A DNA stretch of 64,000 nt from Rhizobiales bacterium IMCC20636 (GCA_016865015.1 CP018226.1:4371001-4435000), one strand, 5' to 3'; counted from the stretch's first letter, positions 9,285 to 18,263 are shown. Numbers and translations: made by a program. The notes: generated by a model from the letters alone, not told the origin.

Positions 9285-9907
9285 TTGGTCAAGCTAGTTT
9301 TGGGTTCCATTCTCTATCGGCTTTGTTGAGAGTGTCTTGTGGGTCAGGAAGCCAGCTTCTCTGATATCACCTGCACCCTCATTGAGCGCAGTGGGCCGCC
9401 CCTGTCTCCGCGTCCGGCCAATTGTGGCAAGGACCGGGGGCATACTTTTTTCATGAATGATACCGGTACCGCCAAAATTGTATGTGTCACCATGGACACC
9501 GACAAAGATGGCTTTAGAGCACTTCTCGTTTATACGGAATCATTTGATGCCCCGAAACAGTTCATCCAGCGAGGCAGTCAGAGCAGCGCGATGCGGCGCA
9601 TCGGGCAAGCTGGCTAACGCAGCTGGTGGGCTGTTCCGGGGCACCGAAGGCCGGCTTTGCGCGCTCGCTGGACAGCGTTACAGCCCACTTGTGGTCGTAA
9701 GACCACCGCGTGGTCTGTGCCTTGCCAGCAAACGCGCAAAGCCGGTCAAATGCTTCCGTATAAACGAGAAGTGCTCTAATCGAGCCGGATACGGTGTCAC
9801 CGGTGAATTCGGCGGTTTCAAATGCCACTCTTCTGCCAAAGGTCTGCGCTGCGAAAACCGTGACAATCATGGTTTTTTTCTGTTACGGGCAACCATTTAT
9901 TTTCTAA
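9285..9907 (+). pseudogene. Exported DUF6636-like protein, split by a MITE and with an in-frame stop
   Basis: If the element at 9517-9776 and one TA are removed, the plus strand reads through DGF-NRAGYG and gives about 100 residues resembling small exported DUF6636-type proteins: SDITCTLIERSGPP, PANCGKDRGH, AKIVCVTMDTDKDGF, then GGFKCHSS, GLRCENRDNHGFFLLRA, with the regular cysteines. Upstream, a TTG at 9285 starts a signal-like stretch (VKLVLGSILYRLC) broken by TGA at 9327. The frame also runs on past the expected end, a TAA at 9905 lying one base out of frame. The family call is from memory; the broken state is visible. Confidence 0.5.
9517..9776. mobile_element. MITE-like 260-bp element with 31-bp inverted ends and TA target duplication
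   Basis: The ends 9517-9547 and 9746-9776 are inverted repeats with one mismatch in 31 (GAGCACTTCTCGTTTATACG inward). A TA lies on each side (9515-9516 and 9777-9778), as for IS630/Tc1-mariner insertions. Inside there is no transposase but much secondary structure: CCGGCTTTGCGCG at 9651-9663 against its complement at 9733-9745, GTGGTC-GTAA-GACCAC at 9691-9706, and CGATGCG-G-CGCATCG near 9589. It is non-autonomous and would need a transposase in trans. Class assignment is inference. Confidence 0.7.
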
Positions 9908-9946
9908 TCAAACTCTCGGGATTAAATATAAAACAGGCCGTCAAAA

Positions 9947-10744
9947 CTATCTCGGCAATTCAACGGCCTCTCGGGAAGAATCCCAGCGTACATTGTCATA
10001 ATGCACCACCATCGTTGGCACTTTTTTGCCATTCTCTTTCACATATCGAGAGACAAAAGAGCGATATATCCCGTAGCGAAATGTAATCCTGTCCTTCATA
10101 TTGTAGATGACCGGTCCTTTGAAATCAGCAATCTGTCGGCCGTTGATAAAGACCTCCATAAATCCGGTCTCGTCTGACCGCCAATTGGTATGAATCAAAA
10201 CATCGATCCAATTGCCTCTGGCCTTTTCCAAAGACATGAATGGCCTGTCTATATTGTAGCGAACGTCGCCATCTTTAAGATGCAGCTTGTTATAGAAAAA
10301 CAGTTTGTCATTCTCAATTCCAATCCCGACAACTTCAAATCCCTGCGGTTCCTGCTTGAATTGCCCCAGAGTGGTATTTGTCGGGCGGATATAGGGAAAT
10401 TTCTTATCCAAACGAAGAGAGTAACTCGCCCATGTTTCTGTGCCTGGTTTGATGCCGCTTTTGTCCCAAAGTTCAAATCGTTCGCGATCGCTACGGCAGT
10501 CATTTCGCCCACAATCTCCAGACCGCACTTCAAACCGCTGAGACAAAAGCCCCTCACGCACACGACTTGAAGGTCCTTTCTCTGTTTTTAGAGAATGATT
10601 GAACTGCTTTACTCGGCTGTGTTTCTGGAATTCCCCATATTTTCCGTTGCGATCAGCAATGGGGTCAGCATTCACTGGCACTATGGCCATGGAACCGCAC
10701 AACAGAACAAGAATGTAAAAAAATTTCAGTACAATATTTTTCAC
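9947..10744 (-). CDS. Secreted polysaccharide-lyase-like (heparin lyase I fold) protein
   Basis: A 265-residue exported protein. GAGGAG lies seven bases before a GTG at 10744, giving a signal peptide VKNIVLKFFYILVLLCGSMAIVPVNA. The mature part resembles the jelly-roll polysaccharide lyase family PF14099: SGDCGRNDC, WASYSLRL, TTLGQFKQEP, WIDVLIHTNW, EVFINGRQIADFKGP and a closing VHYDNVRW. Members bind or cleave acidic glycans. A longer reading frame upstream lacks a ribosome site. It is convergent with the pseudogene and has no partner transporter next to it. Activity is not certain. Confidence 0.75.
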   Translation of the reverse strand: MKNIVLKFFYILVLLCGSMAIVPVNADPIADRNGKYGEFQKHSRVKQFNHSLKTEKGPSSRVREGLLSQRFEVRSGDCGRNDCRSDRERFELWDKSGIKPGTETWASYSLRLDKKFPYIRPTNTTLGQFKQEPQGFEVVGIGIENDKLFFYNKLHLKDGDVRYNIDRPFMSLEKARGNWIDVLIHTNWRSDETGFMEVFINGRQIADFKGPVIYNMKDRITFRYGIYRSFVSRYVKENGKKVPTMVVHYDNVRWDSSREAVELPR

Positions 10745-10875
10745 CAGGCCCCTCCTCGAGGATCCGCAATCTATTTTCCAAAACCAGAAAATACCTTGAT
10801 ATTCATCGGATTGGAAGGCCACCAGGTGCAGCAGAGAAGACCGCAAAACTTTGCTGGCGATCCATCAATCGCCAA

Positions 10876-11550
10876 TTATAAGGGCTCCGCGTCCCGATCA
10901 GCGTGCGCCCAGCGCAGGGGTATTGTCGGATAGGAAATGCCCCGTAAAATCGGGAAATCCTGATAGCATGCCTGCCTTTCTTCCAGCGAAAGGTCCGGCT
11001 CCTGTCCGGCTTTGAGCAATTTGCCTCTTGGGTTGGTGTAGGATGAAATTTCACGAATTGGGTTCTCCCGCCACCCCAAATTGAAAGCGGCACGCACCGG
11101 GAAGAAACACATATAGGAATAGGGCAGATGATCGTGCACCCACCATGCCAAATCCTGCCACTCCCTGCCCTGTTCGAATTGCTCGGCAAACCATGGCACG
11201 ACGATACTGGCCGAGGCCCCCATATTGCCATCTGAATCGCGTCGATCCCAGATATGCCCGGCATAATTGGCTTCGTTGGACGCGCAGTTCAGCTTGTTAG
11301 CGTTGCCAAAGCCGTTCACGTCGCAGGAGCGGAAGGCGGACCGGATGATGACATTGCCAAAGGTCTCAAACAATGGGTCGAGCAATTCCTGACACAGTTT
11401 CTCACCTGCTGCCACCGCCAGTTCCACATCGCTCGGCATGTTCGGGATGGCGTGAAAATTACCGATTTCCGAGTACAGGAAATCCCGCATGAAGAAGTGC
11501 TTTGACAGGCGCACCCGCCCGAGGTTTTCCAGGCTTTTGAGACTTTTCAT
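10876..11550 (-). CDS. Peptidase M15-like protein of uncertain activity
   Basis: A 224-residue soluble protein without signal peptide. The N-terminal VRLSKHFFMRDFLYSEIG matches the opening of M15-type DD-peptidase or endolysin domains, and NVIIRSAFRSCDVN matches their SGYRSxxVN segment. A His/Asp-rich stretch HIWDRRDSDGN and a later WWVHDHLPYS could supply metal ligands, but the usual HxxGxAxD spacing is absent, so catalysis is doubtful. It lies 131 bases upstream of the lyase-like gene on the same strand. Unsure call. Confidence 0.6.
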   Translation of the reverse strand: MKSLKSLENLGRVRLSKHFFMRDFLYSEIGNFHAIPNMPSDVELAVAAGEKLCQELLDPLFETFGNVIIRSAFRSCDVNGFGNANKLNCASNEANYAGHIWDRRDSDGNMGASASIVVPWFAEQFEQGREWQDLAWWVHDHLPYSYMCFFPVRAAFNLGWRENPIREISSYTNPRGKLLKAGQEPDLSLEERQACYQDFPILRGISYPTIPLRWAHADRDAEPL

Positions 11551-11631
11551 GAACTTGCATCGTTTGTTGATTGCCAGATATTTGCCTCAGTTTAGCAGGT
11601 CTGCCACAGCGCCGCAGACAATTTTGAAGCC

Positions 11632-12414
11632 TCAGTCGACCTGCTCCAGATCATCTTCCAGCGCCGCCATGTCTTCGCCGCCAGCCATAAGATTCAGAAC
11701 CTCTTCGCGGGTCTTCTCGCCGCGTTTGAATTGGGCCGCGACTTCGCCCTGTATCAACACGCAGAAACTGTCACCGACAGCCATGGCGTGGCGGGCATTG
11801 TGAGTGATGAAGACGATGCCTGCACCGTTTTCACGAGCAATGCGCATCATCTTCAAAACGAAAGCTGCTTCCTTGACACCCAGGGCAGATGTGGGTTCGT
11901 CCAGAATCAAAACTTTTGCACCGAAATACATAGCCCGGCCGATGGCCAGAACCTGCCGCTCGCCACCCGACATGGTGCCGACAAGCTGGTTTCCATCTTT
12001 CACGCGGGTGATGCCGAAACGCTCCATCTGCTGTACGGCAATTTCGTTGGCTTTTGACGTGTCGATGCGCCTGAACGGCCAATTGCCAGTGGTCGGCTCG
12101 GCACCGAGGAAGAAGTTTCGACCAATGCTCATCAGCGGAATGGAACCAACATCCTGATGTACGGTTGCGATACCTCTCTGACGGGCTTCGCGTGGTCCGG
12201 AGAAAACTGTGTCCGCACCTTCAAGCCGCACAGTGCCGTTAGAGGGAGGGTGATAGCCGGACAGGATCTTGATCAGGGTTGATTTACCCGCGCCATTATC
12301 ACCCAACAAACACAGAATTTTGCCAGGCTGAACTTCCATGGAGACGTTTTTCAGCGCATCGGTGCTGCCAAAGGATTTGGAGACATTGATGAGTTCCATC
12401 AGCGGATTTGACAT
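11632..12414 (-). CDS. Sugar ABC transporter ATP-binding protein (CUT2 family)
   Basis: A 260-residue single ABC domain with Walker A GDNGAGKSTLIK near residue 38, signature MSGGERQVLAIGRAM and Walker B VLILDEPTSALG. Unlike RbsA/XylG it carries only one ATPase domain, so the importer would use a homodimer, as in FrcA-type systems. GGAGGccgatc precedes the ATG. It is the third gene of a binding protein-permease-ATPase operon, ten bases after the permease gene. Confidence 0.93.
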   Translation of the reverse strand: MSNPLMELINVSKSFGSTDALKNVSMEVQPGKILCLLGDNGAGKSTLIKILSGYHPPSNGTVRLEGADTVFSGPREARQRGIATVHQDVGSIPLMSIGRNFFLGAEPTTGNWPFRRIDTSKANEIAVQQMERFGITRVKDGNQLVGTMSGGERQVLAIGRAMYFGAKVLILDEPTSALGVKEAAFVLKMMRIARENGAGIVFITHNARHAMAVGDSFCVLIQGEVAAQFKRGEKTREEVLNLMAGGEDMAALEDDLEQVD

Positions 12415-12424
12415 GATCGGCCTC

Positions 12425-13393
12425 CTATCGCGATGTCAGCGCCAAGCGGCGGACATAATTGTTGGCAAGGACGGCTGCGCCTAATAAGGCACCGAGGAAC
12501 AATTGTATCCAATCGGTGTTCCAGCCGGTGTAGAAAATTCCGGTGGAAATAACACCGAACAGCGCCGTTCCGATGACAACGCCCAGGACGCTACCGTAAC
12601 CTCCGGTGAGCAGAATGCCGCCAATGACCACCACGATGGGAGCCTGGAAGACATAACCCATACCATAGGTGGAATTGCCGGAATTCCATTGAATACCCTG
12701 AAGAATTCCCACAAAGGCGGCGGCAAATCCAGTGGCGATGAACAGCACAATCTTGACCCGCTCAACCGGAACACCAGCCCCGCGTGCGGCCTGCAGATTG
12801 CCGCCGGTGGCGTAGATCCAATTGCCAAAAACCGTTCGGGACAGAACCCAGAACCCCAGCAGCGCGGCAAGAATCCACCAGGCAATTGAAATATTTGCCT
12901 GCCCCCAGCGGGCGGCAAAGACGAATTTTGAACTGTCTGAGACAATGATTGAACTGGAGGTGACATTTGCGATCAAACGCGAGAACCCCATGGTTGCGCC
13001 AATCACAATGAAATTGGTTGCGAGAGTCACAATGAATGATGGCAAATTGGTCTTGACCACTGCCAGACCGTTGCACAATCCGATCAGCATCCCGGCAACA
13101 AGCGCCAGGAAAATCATCGGCCAGATTGGCAATCCAAATTGGTTGGTGCCGATTGCAACAATCATGGAGGCAGCGCCCACAGTGGAGCCAATTGAGAGAT
13201 CGAACTCGCCCGAAATCATCAACAGGCCGACTGGAATGGCAATAATGCCAAGCTCTGATGCCAGATTAAGCCAGCCTGCGGTTCCATTCACGGATACAAA
13301 CCCCGCATCTGCCGTGAAGATGGCAAAGAACAGATATGTCAGAAGGAACGCGGCTGCCGCGCCTGTTTCAGGCCTATGCATGAATGACCTCAT
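12425..13393 (-). CDS. Sugar ABC transporter permease (CUT2/BPD_transp_2 family)
   Basis: A 322-residue inner-membrane permease with eight to ten hydrophobic segments and CUT2-family features: GEFDLSIGSTVGAASM, GLCNGLAVVKTNLPSFIVTLAT and GGIQAARGAGV-like GGNLQAARGAGVPVERVKI. The ATG at 13393 with GGTGGAG upstream is preferred to a longer frame. It follows the binding-protein gene after a hairpin-bearing gap and feeds sugar to the cytoplasm with the ATPase encoded next. Confidence 0.92.
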   Translation of the reverse strand: MRSFMHRPETGAAAAFLLTYLFFAIFTADAGFVSVNGTAGWLNLASELGIIAIPVGLLMISGEFDLSIGSTVGAASMIVAIGTNQFGLPIWPMIFLALVAGMLIGLCNGLAVVKTNLPSFIVTLATNFIVIGATMGFSRLIANVTSSSIIVSDSSKFVFAARWGQANISIAWWILAALLGFWVLSRTVFGNWIYATGGNLQAARGAGVPVERVKIVLFIATGFAAAFVGILQGIQWNSGNSTYGMGYVFQAPIVVVIGGILLTGGYGSVLGVVIGTALFGVISTGIFYTGWNTDWIQLFLGALLGAAVLANNYVRRLALTSR

Positions 13394-13424
13394 GAACGAA
13401 AAACTCCACCTTTTTTTACGGCAA

Positions 13425-13450
13425 ATAGCCCTGCCGCATGACAGGGCTAT
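13425..13450 (-). other. Intercistronic hairpin between binding protein and permease genes
   Basis: ATAGCCCTG at 13425-13433 pairs with CAGGGCTAT at 13442-13450, a nine-base stem with an eight-base loop, in the gap between the binding-protein and permease genes. Such hairpins commonly protect the upstream message so that the binding protein is made in excess. No T-run follows directly. Confidence 0.55.
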
Positions 13451-13470
13451 CATGGTTGATTATGGCTGGA

Positions 13471-14496
13471 TCAGGAAGCGCCGCGCACGCCGGCATGTTT
13501 CTTGTTCACTTCCAGCGTTTTGTCGACATTGGACTGATCGATCACCAGCGGACCTGTTTTCACATGACCGATCGGGTGCAGACCGTAGTTCAGATACTGA
13601 TAGGCGATCTGAATGGACATGAAGCCCTGCAAATATGGCTGCTGATCCATGGCGAATGCCAATTCACCGGATTTAATCGCCAGCAAAGCTTCATTGGACA
13701 AATCCGCTGTGCCGATCATCACGTCACCCTTGCGACCAACCTCGTCCACTGCGCGCAAAGCGCTCATGGCAGGAACTGCGTTCAGAGTGTAGATACCGTC
13801 AATGTCTGAATTGGCCTGAAGCGTGCCCTTGATGGCTTGCGTCATGGCTTGGGGATTGGTTGCATCGCCCGTGCCAATGGTCTGATAAATCGTCTCAGCA
13901 CCAGCCTCTTTCATGGCTGCAACGTAACCATTGCAGCGCTCTTCCACGGTCGGATTGCCCGGCACCTGATTGAAGCATAGGCCTTTCTTGACGCCGGCAT
14001 TGGCCTGTATTTCACCAGCCTTGTAGCCCATCTGATAAGGGTCTTCCCCGACAAAGCCGAGGGAGCCGTTCTGCTGCCATAGGGTTTGGCCGGAATTGTG
14101 GATGAGCACAGGAATATCTGCGGCGGTGGCTTCCTTGATCAGCGGGTCCATTCCGTCGGGAAAGAACTCCCCGACGAGCAACATCGACGGATTTCGACTG
14201 ATGGCCTGCTGCAGCAAACGCGGATAGTCACTGGTCATGTTGGCTGTATCGGTGACCGCAATGTACTGATATTCGACGCCAAACAATTCTGCAGCATCAT
14301 CAAACCCCTGTTTCACGGCTGCAAAGAATGGCCATGATAGCGGGCCGCTGACGACAATAATCGGACCGTCATCCTGCGCAGCGAGCGGTGTTACGAAAGT
14401 GCTGCAGGCTATGACAGCCGCCGCGATCAACTTCCCAGCAGCGTGCTTCTTATTGGCAAGTGCGCCTTCGGCACTTTTGAAAAAACTCGGTTTCAT
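13471..14496 (-). CDS. Sugar ABC transporter substrate-binding protein (Peripla_BP_4)
   Basis: A 341-residue periplasmic protein. The start at 14496 follows GGGGAGGatcacag and gives a signal region ending in a TPLAAQ cleavage site near residue 37. The fold is the ribose/galactose-binding type (IIVVSGPLSWPFFAAVKQGFD..., LLVGEFFPDGMDPLIKEA, GYKAGEIQ, IGTADLSNEALLAI). It is first in its operon and diverges from the SGNH esterase and ROK regulator genes, suggesting a sugar or sugar-ester substrate. Confidence 0.92.
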   Translation of the reverse strand: MKPSFFKSAEGALANKKHAAGKLIAAAVIACSTFVTPLAAQDDGPIIVVSGPLSWPFFAAVKQGFDDAAELFGVEYQYIAVTDTANMTSDYPRLLQQAISRNPSMLLVGEFFPDGMDPLIKEATAADIPVLIHNSGQTLWQQNGSLGFVGEDPYQMGYKAGEIQANAGVKKGLCFNQVPGNPTVEERCNGYVAAMKEAGAETIYQTIGTGDATNPQAMTQAIKGTLQANSDIDGIYTLNAVPAMSALRAVDEVGRKGDVMIGTADLSNEALLAIKSGELAFAMDQQPYLQGFMSIQIAYQYLNYGLHPIGHVKTGPLVIDQSNVDKTLEVNKKHAGVRGAS

Positions 14497-14703
14497 TCTG
14501 TGATCCTCCCCGGATTTTGAGCGCACAACAGGTCACTGCGGTGTGCGCTGATCTCGCTATTTCCATCACACAATTTTGCGCTCGTCAATACTTATTCATT
14601 TTGAATTACTATTGACCTCACGCTGCTTTGACCGTTAAGTCTGCACAGATTAATCGCCTTCCGGCGTGTATTTGTTGCCACTATCTGCGGAGATCGCACA
14701 CCT

Positions 14704-15357
14704 ATGAGATCTGTATTATGTTATGGAGATTCAAACACTTACGGACAAACCACGGCCAATCGCCCAGATGATCGCTATTCCCATGACGTCAGATGGCCAG
14801 GCATTGTCCGCGCTGCGTTGACCGGACGCTGGCTGGTGATCGAAGAAGGCCTCAGTGGGCGGACCACCGTCAGTGACGATCCGATTGAAGGCAGCGAAAA
14901 AAACGGACGCACCTATCTGCGCCCCTGTATCATGAGCCACAAGCCGCTTGATCTCGTCATCATCATGCTGGGCACGAATGATCTGAAAATCCGCTTCAAT
15001 AAAACCGCCGGCGAAATTGCCATGGGCGTCGGTGCACTGGTCAACGACATCAAATCCATGCCCGCTGGCGTTGAAGCCCGAACACCGGAAATCTTGATTG
15101 TCGCACCACCGCCTGTTGCACAGGAGTTGAATGAATGGGCCGGGGTGTTTCAGGGGGCTCTTGAAAAATCCCGGGCCCTTGGACACGAACTGGAAAAAAT
15201 TGCGGAAGCACATGAAGTGCATTTTTTTGATGCCGGCCTTGTTGTGCAATCCAGCGATGCCGATGGATTTCATCTCGATATTGACGCCCACCGCGCGCTT
15301 GGCACCGCCATTGTCGAAGAAATTCATTCCATTGGTTGGAACGATGAAGGTCTTTAG
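14704..15357 (+). CDS. SGNH/GDSL hydrolase (arylesterase-like)
   Basis: A 217-residue serine esterase. Block I is GDSNTYG at residues 8-14 with the nucleophile Ser10, block II Gly lies in EEGLSGRTT, block III is LGTNDLK and block V is DGFHLD with catalytic Asp and His. No signal peptide, so it acts in the cytoplasm. A role in removing acyl or acetyl groups from the imported sugar fits its place beside the CUT2 importer. Divergent from that operon; followed by the ROK regulator. Confidence 0.9.
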   Translation: MRSVLCYGDSNTYGQTTANRPDDRYSHDVRWPGIVRAALTGRWLVIEEGLSGRTTVSDDPIEGSEKNGRTYLRPCIMSHKPLDLVIIMLGTNDLKIRFNKTAGEIAMGVGALVNDIKSMPAGVEARTPEILIVAPPPVAQELNEWAGVFQGALEKSRALGHELEKIAEAHEVHFFDAGLVVQSSDADGFHLDIDAHRALGTAIVEEIHSIGWNDEGL

Positions 15358-15444
15358 GATACCTCACCACAAGTCCGGGTTTATTGGCCAATCCTGCATA
15401 CCCGGATTCAGCAATACCAGGTTCGGTATGATGGGAAGCGCGTA

Positions 15445-16551
15445 ATGCCTGACATGAGATTTGCTCCACCGCCGAGCCTGCGCGTTGCAGACAGCAGTGC
15501 CGGAATGAATCAGGTGATCGCGCGGAGCCTCAATGAACGGCTGATCATGTCGTTATTGTTCCAGCATGATGGCCTGACGCGTATGCAAATGGGCCAGCGC
15601 AGCGGATTATCCGCACAGACTATCTCGGTGCTGGTACGGGCATTGGAGCGTGATGGGTTGGTTCTGCGCGGAGAAGCTGTCAAGGGACGCATCGGACCAC
15701 CAACAATCCCCGTTTCGCTTAATCCTGACGGGGCATTCTCCGTTGGTGTCAATCTTGGTGCGCGTCATATTGACATTGTGCTGATCAATTTTGTCGGTGA
15801 CATTCTCCACAAATCCTCACACCGCTTTGACCAGCCCCGGCTTCAGGATATCACCCGGAGCATTCGCGACGGCGTTGCAGATGCCATTGCCGCGATCGAG
15901 CCACAACGGTCCAACCGGCTTGCAGGGATCGGCTTGTCAATGCCGGCAGACATCGATCAATTCGCGTCGGGCGAGGCAAACGAACAGATTTCCAGCTATG
16001 ATTTTGAAACCCTTCTTGATAATGAATTTGATGTGAATGTCTTCATCCAGAACGATATTACCGCTGCGGCAAGCGCAGAAAGCATGTTTGGCGCTGCGCG
16101 CGATCAACACAGCTATCTGTTTTGCCACCTCGGCCCATGGCTGACAACGCGGATGATTCTGGATGATCGTATTTATTCCGGCGAAATGCCAAGCCGCCAA
16201 TCCGGGGATGGAGTTGATTTGCTCGAAGCACTTCTGGATCAGCGGGAGGTCAGCGACGGTGATGCGATCACTGATCTGGCAGGCTGGGTCGATCGCAGCG
16301 CCGAAGAATTGCAATTGGCGTTCATGGCGGCGCGGCGTTTTGTGGATGTTGATACACTGATCGTCACCGGCCTTGGCTCAACCCAGATCACAAAAGACAT
16401 CGCAATGAAGGTGAAGTCCAATCTGGACGAGGTTAACACCGGAAAATCCACTCCGAATACGCTCTTCAGCACATTAGGTCCATGGATACTCGCAAAAGGC
16501 GCCGCATCCCTATCGTTCCATCATCGCTTCATGGCTGAAAGCAAAAGCTGA
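15445..16551 (+). CDS. ROK-family transcriptional regulator
   Basis: A 368-residue NagC/Mlc-type protein. Residues about 25-85 form the winged helix-turn-helix (RMQMGQRSGLSAQTISVLVRALERDGLV) and the remainder is the ROK sugar-kinase-like domain (FSVGVNLGARHIDIVLINFVGD). The zinc motif CxCGxxGCxE typical of the family is not present, so the sensor domain is divergent. It probably represses the adjacent CUT2 importer and esterase until a sugar binds; inferred from position. Confidence 0.88.
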   Translation: MPDMRFAPPPSLRVADSSAGMNQVIARSLNERLIMSLLFQHDGLTRMQMGQRSGLSAQTISVLVRALERDGLVLRGEAVKGRIGPPTIPVSLNPDGAFSVGVNLGARHIDIVLINFVGDILHKSSHRFDQPRLQDITRSIRDGVADAIAAIEPQRSNRLAGIGLSMPADIDQFASGEANEQISSYDFETLLDNEFDVNVFIQNDITAAASAESMFGAARDQHSYLFCHLGPWLTTRMILDDRIYSGEMPSRQSGDGVDLLEALLDQREVSDGDAITDLAGWVDRSAEELQLAFMAARRFVDVDTLIVTGLGSTQITKDIAMKVKSNLDEVNTGKSTPNTLFSTLGPWILAKGAASLSFHHRFMAESKS

Positions 16552-16783
16552 GACCCGGTAACTTCCGAAGACAGGGCGATTTCGCAAGGATTTCATTTGC
16601 GCATTTTCAGACGCTTTGAGTATGCAGGTCAAATCCTGCTGGATATCAGCGTGAAAGTTGGATAATTGCGTTGGCACCGGACCGTGATGGATGGCCGGTC
16701 TGCGCCAGACATTGCGTCGGCCCCGATTTGCTGAGAAGTACATTTACTGATGTGTCCAAATCTAGAATTTTGTCAGGTCTGAG

Positions 16784-17263
16784 ATGAAATCCCCCATCAC
16801 GATAGCGACTGCCCGGCCGGAAGATGAGGATGCATGCAGGGCCCTGCTTCGTGAAGCGTTCTGGGACTATGTGGTGCGGCTTGGGCGGACGGACGGGCCA
16901 AGCTTTTATCCTTTGCTGGGCTCCATGATTGCCGAGCATCGGGTACTGGTTGCACGACGGAACGAAGAGTTGGTGGGGGTCGCGGTCTATTCAGACCTGC
17001 AGACCAGCCGCTTCATTGAACAGATTGGCATCCACCCGGAGTGTCAGGGAATGGGCATTGGCCGCGCGCTGCTGGACCGCATTGAACAATCGGCTGTTGA
17101 GAGCGGTTATGATTGTCTGGAATTGAACACAGCTGAAATGATGTCGCATCTGGTCCGTCTGTACACAAAATGGGGCTTCAATATCATCAGAACAGGCCCT
17201 CCAAAACACGCCATGGATACACATCCCAGAGTTTACATGTCCAAGCAGCTTGAGAAAAAGTGA
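16784..17263 (+). CDS. GNAT-family N-acetyltransferase
   Basis: A 159-residue acetyltransferase with the acetyl-CoA-binding loop in IGIHPECQGMGIGRALLDRIEQ (Q/RxxGxG/A) and a C-terminal LYTKWGF segment. Acceptor unknown. The 232 bases upstream (16552-16783) hold nothing I recognise. It is convergent with the deoR-type gene; the short gap has CTGGCC/GGCCAG arms at 17265-17270 and 17281-17286, possibly a bidirectional terminator. Confidence 0.88.
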   Translation: MKSPITIATARPEDEDACRALLREAFWDYVVRLGRTDGPSFYPLLGSMIAEHRVLVARRNEELVGVAVYSDLQTSRFIEQIGIHPECQGMGIGRALLDRIEQSAVESGYDCLELNTAEMMSHLVRLYTKWGFNIIRTGPPKHAMDTHPRVYMSKQLEKK

Positions 17264-17298
17264 GCTGGCCAGACTGAACAGGCCAGACAGGTGCGGCC

Positions 17299-18093
17299 TC
17301 ACCTGCCTTCCACGGACTCAGGGCCGCCACTACCGGTCACGTGCAACTCGACGTCATTTGCACGACACAGATCGATGATTTTCTGTGCGGGCATCAGGTC
17401 TGTGATGAAAACATCCAGATCGGCCAGGGTGGCCACCAGCGCCGGTGCTCGGCGGCTGAACTTTATGGCATCGGCGACCAGAATTGTGGTGCGCGCCTGT
17501 GCCAGAATGGTTTTTGTCACCTGCACCTCGCGGTGATCGAAATCCAGCAAGGCACCATCTTCATCAATGGCGGACACGCCTATGATTGCGAAATCCACCT
17601 TGAACTGCCGGAACATGTCCATGGCCGCTGCGCCGACAATACCGCCATCTGACTTGCGCAAGGTGCCGCCGGCAATGGTCAGATTGACACCGCTGGCATC
17701 CGCCAGAATATTCGCAACATTCAGATTATTGGTGATGACCATCAGATCACGGTGCCGCTTCAGCGCCTGCGCCACCTGCTCAGTGGTGGTGCCGATATTC
17801 AGGATGACAGAGGTTTCATTGCCAATCAGGGAGGCCGCCTTGCGGGCAATCGCCTGTTTCGCCTTTGAGGCCATGTTGCGGCGGGAGAGATAGGCGATAT
17901 TGCTGACGGTGGAAGGATAAATTGCGCCACCATGAATGCGCTGCAACAGGCTTTTTGCGCATAAATCATTGAGATCCTTGCGAATGGTCTGCGGGCTGAC
18001 ATCAAATTCCCTTGCCAGAGCATCAACCTCGACACGCCCTTCCTGACGCGCGCGCTCAACAATATCACTCTGACGTGGATGGAGTACCGGCAT
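17299..18093 (-). CDS. DeoR-family transcriptional regulator
   Basis: A 264-residue DeoR/GlpR-type repressor. The N-terminal helix-turn-helix is RQSDIVERARQEGRVEVDALAREFDVSPQTIRKDLNDL; the C-terminal sensor shows DVFITDLMPAQKIIDLCRANDVELHV. Such proteins sense phosphorylated sugars or polyols. It diverges from the peptide-type ABC operon at 18410 and the space between holds inverted repeats that could be its operators. Confidence 0.92.
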   Translation of the reverse strand: MPVLHPRQSDIVERARQEGRVEVDALAREFDVSPQTIRKDLNDLCAKSLLQRIHGGAIYPSTVSNIAYLSRRNMASKAKQAIARKAASLIGNETSVILNIGTTTEQVAQALKRHRDLMVITNNLNVANILADASGVNLTIAGGTLRKSDGGIVGAAAMDMFRQFKVDFAIIGVSAIDEDGALLDFDHREVQVTKTILAQARTTILVADAIKFSRRAPALVATLADLDVFITDLMPAQKIIDLCRANDVELHVTGSGGPESVEGR

Positions 18094-18263
18094 GGTTGTC
18101 CTTTTCAGCCCGTTGTGACCACAAAGGTCAGCTCTTTCTTAGAGGATTGATCAATCTGATTGAAGCATTAATGCCAGCAGTCCGGTGAAGCGGATATGCC
18201 GCACCATTCGCCCGGTTCAACAGACCGGGGCAGTTTTGAGCAAGACACTCAGGACTCAGGCAC

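Noticed and set aside
9294-9870. A minus-strand frame that also becomes continuous (104 residues) after excising the element
   Set aside because: It lacks a ribosome site, and the plus-strand reading shows regular cysteines and the GLRCENRDNHGFFL segment of a known type of exported protein, so the plus strand is the better gene.
9457-10086. A 209-codon plus-strand frame spanning the MITE
   Set aside because: Most of it translates the element's repeats; only its 3' part belongs to the interrupted gene.
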